Origin: Dysidea avara
Taxonomy: Eukaryota; Porifera; Demospongiae; Dictyoceratida; Dysideidae
Assembly: GCF_963678975.1 (NCBI RefSeq)
Contig: NC_089276.1
Span: forward strand, 24,101,059 to 24,165,058
DNA: 64,000 nucleotides
Reading direction: 5' to 3'
This document shows positions 46,401 to 58,784 of the stretch, piece after piece. Both the position numbers and the translations under genes were made by a program. The notes under the pieces are model-generated. The model ran no database searches. It was not told where the DNA came from and saw only the letters and a list, made by a program, of their open reading frames with translations. Numbering within the stretch: position 1 is the stretch's first letter; every line of letters starts with the position of its first letter.

Positions 46401-48369
46401 TATAGAACATTATTGCTGAATTTCCTGCAAATAAAATACTAGAACCTTTCAGAGATGAAATTGCTCCACCATTTTGTGCAGCTGTATTGTTGCTAACAGT
46501 GACATTGGTGTTTTCCTTAAATGTAATGTTGGACATTCTATTGCAAAGTATAGCAGCACCATGTGTACCTCTGTTATGAACAAACCTTGCTGTTGAGTTC
46601 CCCGCAAACAACACAACAGAGTTATCAGTACAAACTACTGCTCCACCTGATTCTGCACTGTTATTGTTGTATGTTACCACTGTATTTCCAGCCAACAAAA
46701 AGTCACAATGTTCACTGCAATAAACAGCTCCTCCATCTACACCGGCTCTGTTTTCATAAAATTCAACATCAGAATTTCTAGCGCACACAATCAGAGGCTC
46801 ATAAAGAAATGCATCAGTGGTTCATCATGAATTTTAAATGTATAAGCTGCAGACAGTATGCCTCCTCCATAGTTCATGGCATAATTGTTACTGAACATTA
46901 CTGAGCATGGAGTTTCCTTAATATTATGATACGTAATAACACAGCTCCTCCATTTCTAATGACATTGTTATTGCTAAAGTTTACCTTTGAGTTTCCAGTA
47001 AATCTGATCCAAAAGTAGCCATCTGAATATATAGCTCCTCCATCAATCTTGGCTGTATTGTGATCAAATATTATGTCACAGCTTCTTTTAAATGTCATAA
47101 GGGAATGGTAAGAATATACAGCTCCTCCATCTGACATAGCGTTATTATTTTTAAACAATAATGTTGAGTTTCCTGCAATTTCAATTAAAGAAAGAGTATA
47201 TAGCGCCCCCATTTATTTCAGCACTGTTATGATAAAACAATATGTTACAGTTTTTGGTGAAAAACACATACGAATCATCAGAGTACACAACTCCTCCATC
47301 CATTTTGGCACTATTATGAGTAAGTGTTATGTTACAGGTTCCTGCAAATGATATTTGAGACTGATGAGAATATATAGCCCCTCCATTTCTTATAACATTG
47401 TTATTATTAAACATTATCATTGCATTTCCATAGAATTTTATCAAAGAATCGTACTCTGAATATATAGCTCCTCCATAAAGGGCTATATTATCATTAAACA
47501 ATACCATTGAGTTTCCATCAAAATGAATGGTAGAATTGATAGCATTTATTGCTCCTCCTTTATCAGCTTTGTTATAGCTGAATGTTACTTCAGCACTCTT
47601 TTCAAAAGTGATATCAGAGTTGTTGCAGTAGAATCCTCCACCAGTATCTGCCATATTTCTGGTGAATAATACACTACCACTGAAACGGAGATTACTGCCT
47701 ACAATGTTAATGGGTATACCTTGGTTGTGAATAAACACAGAATTTTGTATAGTATAATCTGATGGAAATCTCCTTGATGTATAAATGTAGAAGATACTTT
47801 CAGTGGCTTGATTGAATGCAAATTTGCTGTTGTTAACAACCATTAGAGCAAAAATTTCTGAGCAAAACAAAGCAGCACCATGATATTCATACTTAATATT
47901 AAATATCTTAACATTGTCAATGTGCACATTTCCGGAGACCTTTGACAGTGCAACAGCTTGTCCTGTTGAATTGTGAAAAGAACAGTTTTGTATTTCAATA
48001 TTGGATGAATTATAAAAGCCGATTCCTGGATGGTGTGTATCATTGCTAGAGCCACATCTCTTCCAGTTAATACCTTTAATGGTCACATTGTTACAAGAGG
48101 TAAACTTCACTGCCCCAATACCATGACAGTTTACAGTAGGGTTACCATATCCAATCACTGAAATATTCTCAAGATGAAGTACAGATACTTTTGAATTCAG
48201 CCAAATATCACTTTGTTATGTTGACAATAGAATTACTAAGCATTTCGTTAAATGATGCATCAATAAATATATGATGAAAGAAATTGCGGTATGCTTTGTT
48301 CTTTTTAAAGACATCTACAATTAGTAGCAATGTAGCAAAAAATATCACTCTTGAGATCAACATCCTCAT
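43453..48369 (-). pseudogene. Secreted/membrane protein with GGAIY repeats and multi-pass C-terminus, decayed
   Basis: On the minus strand it begins with ATG at 48369 (or 48363) and a signal-peptide-like start (MLISRVIFFATLLLIVDV). A parallel-beta-helix-like region follows (NVTIKGINWKRCGSS, NIEIQNCSFHNSTG). Then come about 19 repeats ending GGAIY/GGAVY and containing FxxN, as in chlamydial polymorphic membrane protein (Pmp) repeats. A Cys-rich domain (CxxCCEATNGYYQ, CGSCQGGYTLS) and at least seven hydrophobic segments follow, with the loop RLKPLLDQFQGCYKDKY. One-base frameshifts are seen near 48213, 47190, 46930 and 43727, and further breaks lie between 45650 and 46890. The 5-kb intact NLR exon argues that these breaks are real rather than poor sequence. 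Function unknown; a surface receptor or adhesion role is only a guess. Confidence 0.75.
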
Positions 48370-48499
48370 GCAAAAATGTCTTTATGTCAAACTCACTTGT
48401 CAGAACATGTGCAAATAATTACCAAAGTTGAAATTTATAGCAGTGAATACTGAATGTAATGATTAATGTAATGTTTGTACTATCATAATTGATTGATAG

Positions 48500-49290
48500 A
48501 TACTATTATATCAAGACACACGGTAGTGTGTCGTGCGGCCCAAGAAGCCGGCGCGTAACACCCGTGAGTATATTGACAGGAAGAAAGAAAACGCAATTTT
48601 CGCACCTCCGTAGCTCTGTGCTGCCTTGATGAAACAAGCCGATTTTTTCTGTGGACATGCCCTCCAACTGCAGCACTCCACATTCCAAATTTGAGCGAAA
48701 TCGCTTCGCGCGTTCCCGAGATATGCGACTTCAAAAATTGGCTCAGTTTCTTCGTTTTTTTTTTCTTATTTTTCTTTTTCTTGTCGCACACTTACAAAAA
48801 CTGCTATAAAACTCGAACGCCATATCTGATTGCCTTGAACTTTGGCACACAGAAGGGGGATATAAAGGCGCATCTCGGTACCAACTTTGGCTGGAATACG
48901 ATAAACAGGCAAAGAGTTATGAGCGATTATTCACGAAATATAACACCAATATGTTGTCACGCCTACAGGGTAAACCGCGCATGGGAAGAAGCTGAAAATC
49001 GGTGGGTGAATAGGTTAACTATTGAACCTCAAACCTTTTGTGGTTTGAAAGAAATCGAGCTAAAAACCAGGAAGATACAACGAAAAAACCAACAAACAAT
49101 TACGCAATCGAGATCAGCTAATAAAAAAAACGACTGCTTGCCACGCCTACCAGATAAACCGCTAGGGGTAATGCTTTGAAAATCGTTGTACAGTTGGAGT
49201 AATCATCTTAGAAAGGCTCATCAATGATGTAGAAGAATCAGACTTAAAGCCACGGAGTTATAACACGAAATCCAACTTGGTGCAGCAAGT
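48500..49290. repeat. Dispersed repeat with pseudo-coding stretch
   Basis: GTCGTGCGGCCCAAGAAGCCGGCGC at 48529-48553 matches GTCATGCGGCCCAAGAAAGCCAGCA at about 7591-7616. The following 600 bp carries a 162-codon frame that runs across a poly-T tract and has no recognisable domain. I treat it as repeat sequence. Confidence 0.5.
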
Positions 49291-49454
49291 GCGAGATCGA
49301 GATACTCTAATAGAGCAGTCATCCTAATAGAGCAGTCACCCTGAAGAGAATTCAAGAGATCAGCTAGAAATAAGAAACCTGTATAGAGATCAGCTACACA
49401 CAAGTCACCCTGTAGAGAGATCAGCTAGAAGAAGTTACCTTGTAGGGAGTTCAT

Positions 49455-49655
49455 GCAACTATGAAAAAAATAGTTATTTTCCAAGAACAATTAATGATTG
49501 GAACTCCTTACCAGTAGATCTTGTTGAAGTTGCAGATGCTGACATTTTTAGAACTGGACTACAATCATTATTGTAATTGTGTTACATGTATTCGGGCAAA
49601 TCTGAGCACACCAGCAGGGCTAACTGCTCAGTAATAATAATAATCATAATAATAA
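49455..49655 (+). mobile_element. LINE 3' tail at the edge of the minisatellite
   Basis: It encodes NSYFPRTINDWNSLPVDLVE...FRTGLQSLL and then a stop, the C-terminus of a LINE ORF2. About 60 bp later comes a (TAA)n/(TCA)n-type tail at 49631-49655. It is a short 5'-truncated insertion. Confidence 0.8.
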
Positions 49656-51065
49656 TCATGGAAAGAGATAGTTCAGCTAGAAAAAATCACCTTGTAGAGT
49701 TCAGCTACAAAGAAACCACCATGTAGAGAGTTCAGCTACAAACAAATCGCCCTGTGGAGAGATCAATAGAAGAAGTTACCTTGCAGAGGGTTCAGCTACA
49801 AAGAAACCATCATGTAGAGAGTTCAGCTACAAACAAATCTCCCTGTAGAGAGATCAGCTAGAAGAAGTTACCTTGTAGAGAGTTCAGCTTCAAACAAATC
49901 ACCCTGTAGAAAGATCAGCTAGAAGAGGTCACCTTGTAGAGAGTTCAGTTACAAAAAAACTACCATGTAGAGAGCTCAGCTACAAACTAGTGACCTTGTA
50001 GAGACATCAGCTAGAAGAAGTTACCTTGTAGAGAGTTCAGCTACAAAGAAACCATTCTTTAAAGAGCTCAGCTGCAAACAAACCACCTGTACAGAATTCA
50101 GCTACAAATAAATCACCCTGTAGAAAGATGAGCTAGAAAAAGTTACCTTGTAGAGAGTTCAGTTACAAAGAAACCACCATGTAGAGAATTCAGCTACAAA
50201 CTAGTGACACTGTAAAGACATCAGCTAGAAGAAGTTACCTTGAGAGAGTTCAGCTACAAAGAAAGCATCATGTAGAGAGTTCAGCTACAAACAAATCTCC
50301 CTGTAGAGAGATCAGCTAGAAGAAGTTACCTTGTAGAGAGTTCAGCTTCAAACAAATCACCCTGTAGAAAGATCAGCTAGAAGAGGTCACCTTGTAGAGA
50401 GTTCAGTTACAAAAAATCCACCATGTAGAGAGCTCAGCTACAAACTAGTGACCTTGTAGAGACATCAGCTAGAAGAAGTTACCTTGTAGAGAGTTCAGCT
50501 ACAAAGAAACCATTCTTTAAAGAGCTCAGCTGCAAACAAACCACCTGTACAGAATTCAGCTACAAATAAATCACCCTATAGAAAGATGAGCTAGAAAAAG
50601 TTACCTTGTAGAGAGTTCAGTTACAAAGAAACCACCATGTAGAGAATTCAGCTACAAACTAGTGACCCTGTAAAGACATCAGCTAGAAGAAGTTACCTTG
50701 AGAGAGTTCAGCTACAAAGAAACCATTATTTAAAGAGCTCAGCTGCAAATAAATCACCTATACAGAATTCAGCTACAAACAAATCACCATGTAGAGAGAT
50801 CAGCTAGAACAAGTTAACTTGTAGAGAGTTCAGCTACAAAGAAACCATCATTTAGAGAGTTCAGCTTCAAACAAATCACCTGTAGAGAGTTCAGCTACAA
50901 ACAAATCTCCCTGTAGAGAGATCAGCTAAAAGAAGTTACCTTGTAGATCGTTCAGCTACAAACAAATCACCCTGTAGAGAGATCAGCTAGAAGAAGTTAC
51001 CTTGTAGAGAGTTCAGCTACAAAGAAACCACCATGTAGAGAGTTCAGCTGCAAAGAAATCACCCT

Positions 51066-52010
51066 CAGGGGCGGATCTAGGATTTATAAAAGGGGGGGGG
51101 GGCTAACTCAGGTACTAATCTCTTGGGTAGAGGTGTGCGAAGCACACTTCCCAGAATGCGAAGCATGCTGGAACTAGGGGGGTCTGGGGGCATACCCCCC
51201 CAGGAAAATTTTGAACAATAGATGCTAAAATACTGCAATTTGGAGACATTTCCACATAAAATTCATACCTGTAGATATTTTATATACTGCCTTTAGATTA
51301 TAGGTATGGCTCTCTGAAGCATTTTGCTAATGGAAAAGTTTGGGTAGGTACAGACAACCAAGTACATGATGCACCCCTCTCACAATTGCACAACACTGAA
51401 TAGGTGCATGTTAGAGTAAGAATGTTGAAAGTGGAAAATTTTGAAATTTGAACAATACAAGATTGAATCTGAGAGCATTTTCAATGGAAATTGTGTACCT
51501 GAATTAAATATTGCCATACATATTAACTACACAAGTAGATGAATGAAGCCCTTTAAACAGACCAATGCACTTCATTGTATGTATAGGTGCAGGCAGATTT
51601 GGAAAAATTCCATAACAGGTAATCCTAAGGCTGCAGCACATGTTGCTGTTCGACCTTCAGTGCTGGTCACTGTAAAGTGCTAATAACAAATAATAACTAC
51701 ATGTTTCCAGTGAATGTTCTATTAGAGTAGTTAGCTGACTGCTCTATTAGAGTATCTCGATCTTGTACACTTCCAATGCTGATCCAGGTCCTTGTTGAAT
51801 AAACTTTAACATAAATCCACTGATAATACCTTGGAAAGATGTTTATAAGGTGGTTTTATGAGTATTTGTATTATTAGTGATCATATAATTATGCTAAGAC
51901 AAAATTTCATTATAATACTCAGCATATTGATCAAGTAAAGCCTAAATATGAAGGGGGGGGCTTCAGCCCCCAAAGCCCCCCCCCCCCCCCCCCCCCTGGA
52001 TCCGCCCCTG
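51066..52010. mobile_element. hAT-like element inside the minisatellite, 945 bp
   Basis: The ends CAGGGGCGGATCTAGGATTT (51066) and GGATCCGCCCCTG (to 52010) are inverted repeats of a widespread CAGNGGCGGATCCAGG type. CACCCT flanks directly on both sides (51060-51065, 52011-52016). The ends carry poly-G and poly-C runs. A tandem pair of the CTATTAGAGTA motif is at 51717-51773. No transposase frame. Confidence 0.75.
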
Positions 52011-53435
52011 CACCCTGTATAAAATTCTGCCACGAACAAATTGCCCTGTAGAAAGATCAGTTAGAAGAAGTTACCTTGTAGAGAGTTCAGCTACAAAGAA
52101 ACCATTTTGTAAAGAGCTCAGCTGCAAACAAATCACCTTTACAGAATTCAGCTACGAACAAATCACCCTGTAGAGAGATCAGCTAGAAGAAGTTACCTTG
52201 TAGATAGTTCAGCTACAAACAAATCTCCCTGTAGAGAGATCAGCTAGAAGAAATTACCTTGTAGAGAGTTCAGCTACAAAGAAACCACCATGTAGAGAGT
52301 TCAGCTGCAAAGAAATCACCCTGTAGAAAATTCTGCCAGAAACAAATTGCCCCGTAGAAAGATCAGTAAGAAGAAGTTACCTTGTAGAGAGTTCAGCTAC
52401 AAAGAAACCATTCTGTAAAGAGCTCAGCTGCAAACAAATCACCTATACAGAATTCAGCTACAAACAAATCACCCTGCAGAGAGATCAGCTAGAAGAAGTT
52501 AACTTGTAGAGAGTTCAGCTACAAAGAAACCATCATTTAGAAAGTTCAGCTACAAACAAGTCTCCCTGTAGAGAGATCAGCTAGAAGAAGTTACCTTGTA
52601 GAGAGTGAAGCTACAAACAAATCACCCTATTGAAAGATCAGCTAGAAGAAGTCACCTTGTAGAAAGTTCAGTTACAAAGAAACCACCATGTAGATAGTTC
52701 AGCTACAAACTAGCTACCTTGTAGAGACATCAGCTAGAAAAGTTACCTTGTAGAGAGTTCAGCTACAAAGAAACCATTCTGTAAAGAGCTCAGCTCCAAA
52801 CAAATCACCTGTACAGAATTCAGCTACGAACAAATCATCCTGTAGAGAGATCAGCTAGAAGAAGTTACCTTGTAAATAGTTCAGCTACAAACAAATCTCC
52901 CTGTAGAGAGATCAGCTAGAAGAAATTACCTTGTAGAGAGTTCAGCTACAAACAAATCACCCTGTAGAAAGATCAGTTAGAAGAAGTTACTTTGTAGAGA
53001 GTTCATCTACAAAGAAACCATTCTGTAAAGCGCTCAGCTGCAAACAAATCACCTATAAAGAATTCAGCTACAAACAAATCACCCTGTAGAGAGATCAGCT
53101 AGAAGAAATTACCTTGTAGATAGTTCAGCTACAAACAAATCACCCTGTAGAAAGATCAGTTAGAAGAAGTTACTTTGTAGAGAGTTCAGCTACAAAGAAA
53201 CCATTTTGTAAAGAGCTCAGCTGCAAACAAATCACCTGTACAGAATTCAGCTACGAACAAATCACCCTGTAGAGAGATCAGCTAGAAGAAGTTACCTTGT
53301 AGATAGTTCAGCTACAAAAAAATCTCCCTGTAGAGAGATCATCTAGAAGAAATTACCTTGTAGAGAGTTCAGCTACAAAGAAACCATCATGTAGAGAGTT
53401 CAGCTGCAAAGAAATCACCACTGCCCAAATTTCAA

Positions 53436-53525
53436 GGCAATAGCTCTTTGCAATCTGAAGTTATCAATTGTCAAAGTTGGCAAATTGGATGTGTGTGGAA
53501 GACCCCTTTTCGCAAATCCGATCAC
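53436..53525. repeat. Fragment of a dispersed repeat (TTTGCGAAAAGGGGTCTT family)
   Basis: GGATGTGTGTGGAAGACCCCTTTTCGCAAATCCGATCACATATG is the reverse complement of the start of the repeat at 62461. Both also share TCTGAAGTTA and CAAAGTTGG blocks. Confidence 0.6.
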
Positions 53526-53685
53526 ATATGTATTATATATATAATTTGTACATTTACTAATAAAATATTTAAAGTACATCTACTTCATCTTTTCTTCTTC
53601 CTGTAGTAAAGAAAAAAAACATAGGTTAAAAAAGTCCCAAAGCTGGCCATAGGCCGGCTTTGGGGTATACAAATACAAAAAGAAA

Positions 53686-54008
53686 TGAAATCTAATCCAA
53701 AACAGCCAAGCTGTAAAAAAAGTGTGCGGCCCTCAGAAAGGCTATGGTGAAAAAAGATGTGAAATCCAAGGTGGCGGCCAAGAAATGGCTGTGATGGTAG
53801 GTTAATGGTAAAAATTTTAATAACGACAATTCGGGTGAATTTTTGTGCCGCTTCACAAAATTTACCTGAATTGTCATTATTAAAATTTTTACCATTAACC
53901 TACCATCACAGCCATTTCTTGGCCGCCACCTTGGATTTCACATCTTTTTTCACCATAGCCTTTTTGAGGGCCGCACACTTTTTTTACAGCTTGGCTGTTT
54001 TGGATTAG
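53686..54008. mobile_element. Near-perfect 323-bp inverted repeat
   Basis: The arms of about 150 bp (CTAATCCAAAACAGCCAAGCTG...GGTGGCGGCCAAGAAATGGCTG...AAATTTTAATAA) face each other across a loop of about 20 bp. The arms are so alike that both strands encode almost the same 67-codon frame. Decayed relatives lie at 19380-19600. It would form a long hairpin in RNA from either strand. Confidence 0.85.
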
Positions 54009-55133
54009 ATAGTCATTGACTACAAACAATGTTGTAGAAAGTGATACCTATCTAGCACAATATTCATGACATAAAAACTGACTACCACATTAAGAGTGTA
54101 TGAAAAAGTCAAATTATGTTAATTATGTTACTTTAATTGCTACATTTACAAAAGTAAAAAACAAACTACTGTTGATGTATTAAAATTGAATCCCATAATC
54201 ACAGCTTGCTTGATTCCCTATATAAGAGAAGAGGATAACAGTATAACATCAAAGAAATCTGGATATAGTGTGCAATGTCTCAAGTTAACGAGATATACGC
54301 ACTGCATGGTGGCAATGCATATATCTCATTAATGTTGCTTGTCAGTTTAACCCGATCAGGTCTTACCCTGTTGTGAGCGGGTTGCCACCTTCAACAGATG
54401 GTGGTTGTTTTGGTAGGTGTGCAGGGTTCCATGGATTCTCCTATTAATTCTCAAATAGGCCCCTTTTCAACAATTTTACATGATGTATACAGCATGTTTT
54501 GCTACAAAGGCTTGGAGGTAGGAATGCTTGGGGATTCTAATATTCTCTGAAGCCACAAGAATTTCCACATGCCACAATGTTCCTAATAGAAACCCTGCAC
54601 TGTCACACCCTGAGCTAGCCTCAAGATGGAAGACAATGGAAAAAATGGGGGATTTACTAAGCTCCCTGCTGGGACTGTCTGTGGTGCATGCTTCATCTCC
54701 CCACACCCCCGTTATTAATTTTATTTATTATTCTTTTGGGCAATACATTACCCCACCGAACAATCCCTTTGTGATTATCATCTTCTAAAAATACTAATAT
54801 GAGATAGTTGGTAGAGGGGAGTGGTATGGGTGGGACAAGATTCGCTATGCATGTAGCACCATGTGTTCTAACACTTCTCCACATGCCTTTTTCTTGTAAC
54901 GCATACGCAATGTTATTCCCCAATTATGGCCAACCCTTCTCATGTGTGTACCTGCCCCATCTTCCCCCTAGTCATGGTGGAGCTTCGGGTTAGTCACTAT
55001 CATAAAACACACACGCATGCTTGACTGCAACATTAACTTAGTTTAACTAGTTAAACTCCATTTAACATTTTGAGTCAGTGTGAAATGTGATATATGTGCA
55101 CTGGCTTTCCTTTGATCTGAGGTGTGAAAGTGG

Positions 55134-55169
<36 letters not shown>

Positions 55170-55383
55170 CATAGCAGTACAAGTATTTTATATTTTAAAA
55201 ACTGCATTGTTATTTTGAAACTTATCGAAATGCTGCTTAATCATTTAATACAACATGTTACTATTACAAATATAATTATGTACATGACCCATGAGTATCT
55301 ACAACCCAACCATTTAAGACATACAGTACACAAATTTTGTGCAAAAATTTCTTCCAGCTAACATTTACAGGATTTACTACCAG
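54009..55383. other. No gene recognised; downstream of NLR gene 2
   Basis: It includes a copy of the repeat at 20390-20660 (54370-54450) and an AT microsatellite (about 55139-55166). Overlapping 60-90-codon frames at 54476-54993 occur on both strands and show no domain. Confidence 0.5.
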
Positions 55384-55889
55384 CTAGCTATGTTGTTTTT
55401 GCATGAATTTCTGTACTTCAACATCTTCCATGTATTTTTCATCAATTCTTACTTCTTTCACATAACTTGCCAATGATGCCATCAAACGAGCTCCATGTAA
55501 CGTGATAGCATTTCTCTGTAAATACAACACTAGATTATCATTGTTGCAACTGGTCTTTAACTTGTTCACCAGTGATTCTGCCCCATGGTAACTAAAGCCA
55601 CAATGATTGAGATACAACTTGGAAAGTGCAATTTTATTCAGTACACTGGCTATGGCAATAGTTCCTTCATTACCAATATGATTTCCATCCATCTTGAGAA
55701 TTCTTATAGTCTTGTTTGTCTCTAGCATTTTAGCAAGACACTTTGCGCCTTTGGCTGAAATTTCACACTGCCATATTGATAACTCATGCACCACAGTATC
55801 ACAACAGCGGAGGGCACTAGTTAATAACTCAATCCCTTTGTCATTAAATGGGTTACGTCCCAGATCTATCTTTGTCAATGTATTAATAT
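55384..55889 (-). CDS. NLR gene 2, last exon: LRRs
   Basis: It begins after acceptor TTTTTACAG (AG at 55891-55890) and completes an Asn codon started at 56062 (phase 1), so the joined frame reads VISSNINTLTKIDLGRN without interruption. It encodes about four ribonuclease-inhibitor-type LRRs (LTKIDLGRNPFNDKGIELL, IRILKMDGNHIGNEG, LSKLYLNHCGFSYHGAESL, LVLYLQRNAITLHGA) and a short basic/acidic tail ending MQKQHS. Together with the LRRs at the end of the previous exon this is a short array, in strong contrast to gene 1. Confidence 0.85.
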
Positions 55890-56061
55890 CTGTAAAAAGA
55901 ATATTTTGATTGACAATTACACAAAATACACTGATGCATTTCATATATTTATAAGACTTCATAGTAATATAAAAATGTGCTAAATTATGCACTATGCAGT
56001 GTAGTATATATGTATGTCCATATATATCTGGCTTTCAACGTCACTAATCTACTACACTTAC

Positions 56062-57831
56062 TAGAAATCACTATCTTCATAATGTGTTCAATCCCATCAC
56101 TGGTAAAGTTGTTCCAGTGGAGATCTAACTCTTTTATGTTACTAACAGAATTTGTGGTGATGTGCTTAGCCAACTGTTCTGCCCCATCATCTCCAATACT
56201 GCATACCCATAATCTTAGCTGCGATACTTCAAAATGGCACAGTAAATAAGAAATACACAAGCAATCATACGGAAATAAAGTTTGGTAACTCATATCTACT
56301 TTGAAAGATGATGACAATGAAATTTCACTCTCGTTAGTCCTTGAAGCCTCACAGATACATTTTATGGCGCAGTTAAATATGGTCACATTCTCTCTGGTGT
56401 TTGCACACTCCAAATCTGTTAACTTTGAGCAAACAAATTGAAATATACTAGGTGGTAATGATTTGCAAAGACCAAAGAAGTAACTAAACATGTATGGGAA
56501 GACCTCAAAGTGTTCTTTAATTATCCTGTTCTGTGCATCAGTAGGCAATAAACAAATATGAAGTGCACAAAAGAATTCTTGCAAAGTGAAATTGATGAAA
56601 TTATAGGTAGTCGTACTCCTGGGTATCTTATACACATGAGCAGTTTGAAAGAATCCACTTCCGTCAACAGTTGTAAGACCACAATGAACCAGTTCTTCTT
56701 GGGTAAAGACGATTTTTGGACTTTTCAAGGAGCTATCTCCATTCATTGTACCCAACCATTCAAAGAAACCATTATATGCAACTTTACTAAGGAGAAGAAT
56801 CATGTTTATAGCTTCAGCAGGCACATCAGGTAACATCATAGAAATGATTTGCTGCTTTTCATGGTTGCACACTTTCACAGCTGTAGGATATTTTTTACGG
56901 TGCCTTTCAATCATGCATGTAACAAAGAGCTTCAGAAGTTCTGTTAGATTTGGATTAGCTGGTAAAATTGTGTTTTGTTGATAGATTTCAACAATCATTG
57001 TCAAGCACATTGGAATATGAAGTAAACAAGAAATGTAGGGATTCGTTTCAAGAATGTCTGTAAATTCTTTTGTAGACAAGCCAATGTCTTCAGAAAGAGA
57101 ATTTTTGACAAACTGATATATCTGCTCCTTGTCAAAGCCTAGTACTTCTATTCTCCTCTCAAAACTTTTAAGGTGTACACAGGCATGCGGTCTGCATGCA
57201 ATGACAAGTGTTGCATTAGGTAGTTTACGGTAATTCAGTATATCATTTAAAAATTGATCGGCTTGCCAAGAAGCACTCATTTCATCATACCCATCTAATA
57301 TCAACATCACATTTGATCCTAGTGACTCATATAACTCTAAACATGCTTCACTGCCAAGTAAAGATTGTATGGCATCTTTTAGGGACATGTCCCAGAAGTT
57401 TCTTAACATCAAGAGCAGTACAATTTTAAATTCATTTAAGATTGCTTCATTGGACCATTCATGGCAAATTTTGTATACCAAAGTAGTTTTTCCAACCCCT
57501 GGACCACCTTCTATCAGTATTCTAGATGGACATGGCTCACTGTTGTAATGAAATATTTCCTCAATACTGTGTAACTTATCTTTGATGTTGTGAATAACGT
57601 CTCGCTCTCTTAGAAGTGAATGCTTGGTGAATTCATCCAAATATTGCTGTTCGTTCTTGATAGGCCTTTTATTAACTAATGCTAGCTGGACATATTTTAG
57701 CACTGGAAGTTCAGACAAGTCATCAGAGCATGGTGGAGATCGGTTACGGTACTGAGCCTTTAATGAAACCACAGCTAGACTCAGAACACTGCTCAATTTC
57801 TGTCTTTTAGCATCCGTTGATGAAACAATAC
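56062..57831 (-). CDS. NLR gene 2, central exon: NACHT domain and first LRRs
   Basis: It encodes about 590 residues, from acceptor GTCATTAG (57833-57832) to donor TTTCTA/GTAAGT (56062/56061), both phase 1. After a linker (YVQLALVN) comes the NACHT ATPase: Walker A GGPGVGKT, Walker B LILDGYDEM and ACRPHA as the sensor arginine region. The helical domain follows, with NFTLQEFFCALH, then the first LRRs (SQLRLWVCSIGDDGAEQL, IKELDLHWNNFTSDGIEHI). The same linker and domain order occur in gene 1, so the two are paralogues with low sequence identity. No disabling mutation is seen. Confidence 0.9.
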
Positions 57832-58398
57832 CTAATGACATGTGATATACAACATATAACAATAAATCCATCCTGATGAAAAAGTATCAACATAGTCATA
57901 AATTACAAATAACTACATTATTTATATGAATGTTCTACTAGAGTCGTACTGTTGTGCTGTACTGCATGCTGTTACTCACTAACTTTTTTGCTGCCAAAAC
58001 TAAATGGTATGCTAGGTTCCTGCTGGGAACTTTATATCTAAATTTCAAATGTATGTTCCCTGAAACCCTTGAAAACTGTCTCCCTATGCTACAGGCCACA
58101 CAGCAAATTCACCCAAACTATTCCCATGGACACAAGTTAATCATTACTAAACACTCAATAGTCTTATCTAATATCATAAACATTTTGTACTGTACTATCT
58201 ATGAAGTGTTTACAATCCTCCATGGTCCAGCAAACCAGACCCTATTTCTTGGGAGTGATACTGATGTCAGCACCAGTTCTAAAAAAACTTTCAACTTTTA
58301 GAAAACAAGCAGCTGAGAGTGATGATTAACCCTCCTATAATAAGAGTATGTTTGAGGCCCACATCTACATGGCATAAGTTGCTAGCTTTAATTTATTT

Positions 58399-58680
58399 AC
58401 AAGTACACAAAAAAATTTGAATTTTCAACTAGAGTAGGGACCATAGCACATCAATAAAAAGTACTGAAACAAGCTGGAGTAGTGCATGATATTAAATCAC
58501 AATAAAACAATAAGAAGTGTTATATCCCTACTATGCATTTCCATTATGGTATCTTGACAATAGCTTCTTATTGTTTTACTGTGATGTAATTATCGTGCAC
58601 TACTCCAGCTTGTTTCAGTATTTTTTATCAATGTGCCATGGTCCCTACTCTAGTTGATCCAAAATTTTCTGTGTACTTGT
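58399..58680. mobile_element. Palindromic MITE in the NLR gene 2 intron
   Basis: The arms ACAAGTACACAAAAAAATTTGAATTTTCAACTAGAGTAGGGACCATAGCACAT...GAAACAAGCTGGAGTAGTGCA and their complements (58564-58680) face each other over a short centre. The outer ends are near-perfect. Confidence 0.8.
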
Positions 58681-58784
58681 TTGTTAACTTTTTTTGTAAA
58701 TATTATTATTATGACTGGTGAACCCATGCATACCGCATCTGAAATGGTGCCGCACACCCCAGCTATATCAACTATCGTCTGAAA

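Larger units (their letters stand above)
49292..53420. repeat. Minisatellite array, ~31-bp monomer, 458-bp higher-order period
   Basis: The monomer variants are GTAGAGAGTTCAGCTACAAA-GAAACCACCAT, ...CAAATCACCCT and GTAGAGAGATCAGCTAGAAGAAGTTACCTT. They alternate over about 4 kb, interrupted by a hAT-like insert (51066-52010) and a LINE tail (about 49455-49655). A distinctive string AGAAGAGGTCACCTTGTAGAG occurs at 49921 and again at 50379, and the variants following it repeat in the same order, giving a 458-bp higher-order unit. All frames contain stops, so it is not coding. Confidence 0.9.

Noticed and set aside
48691..49179. 162-codon open frame on the plus strand
   Set aside because: It crosses a poly-T tract giving a run of Phe, shows no domain, and lies in a dispersed repeat whose start recurs near 7590.
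49292..53420. CRISPR-like alternation of repeat and variable segment
   Set aside because: The ~31-bp units are variants of one another, not unique spacers, and the context is animal nuclear DNA; this is a minisatellite.
53692..54008. Two nearly identical 67-codon frames on opposite strands
   Set aside because: They are the two arms of one inverted repeat, not two genes.
57954..58301. 115-codon frame on the plus strand
   Set aside because: Lies in the NLR gene 2 intron, antisense, without recognisable domain or start context.
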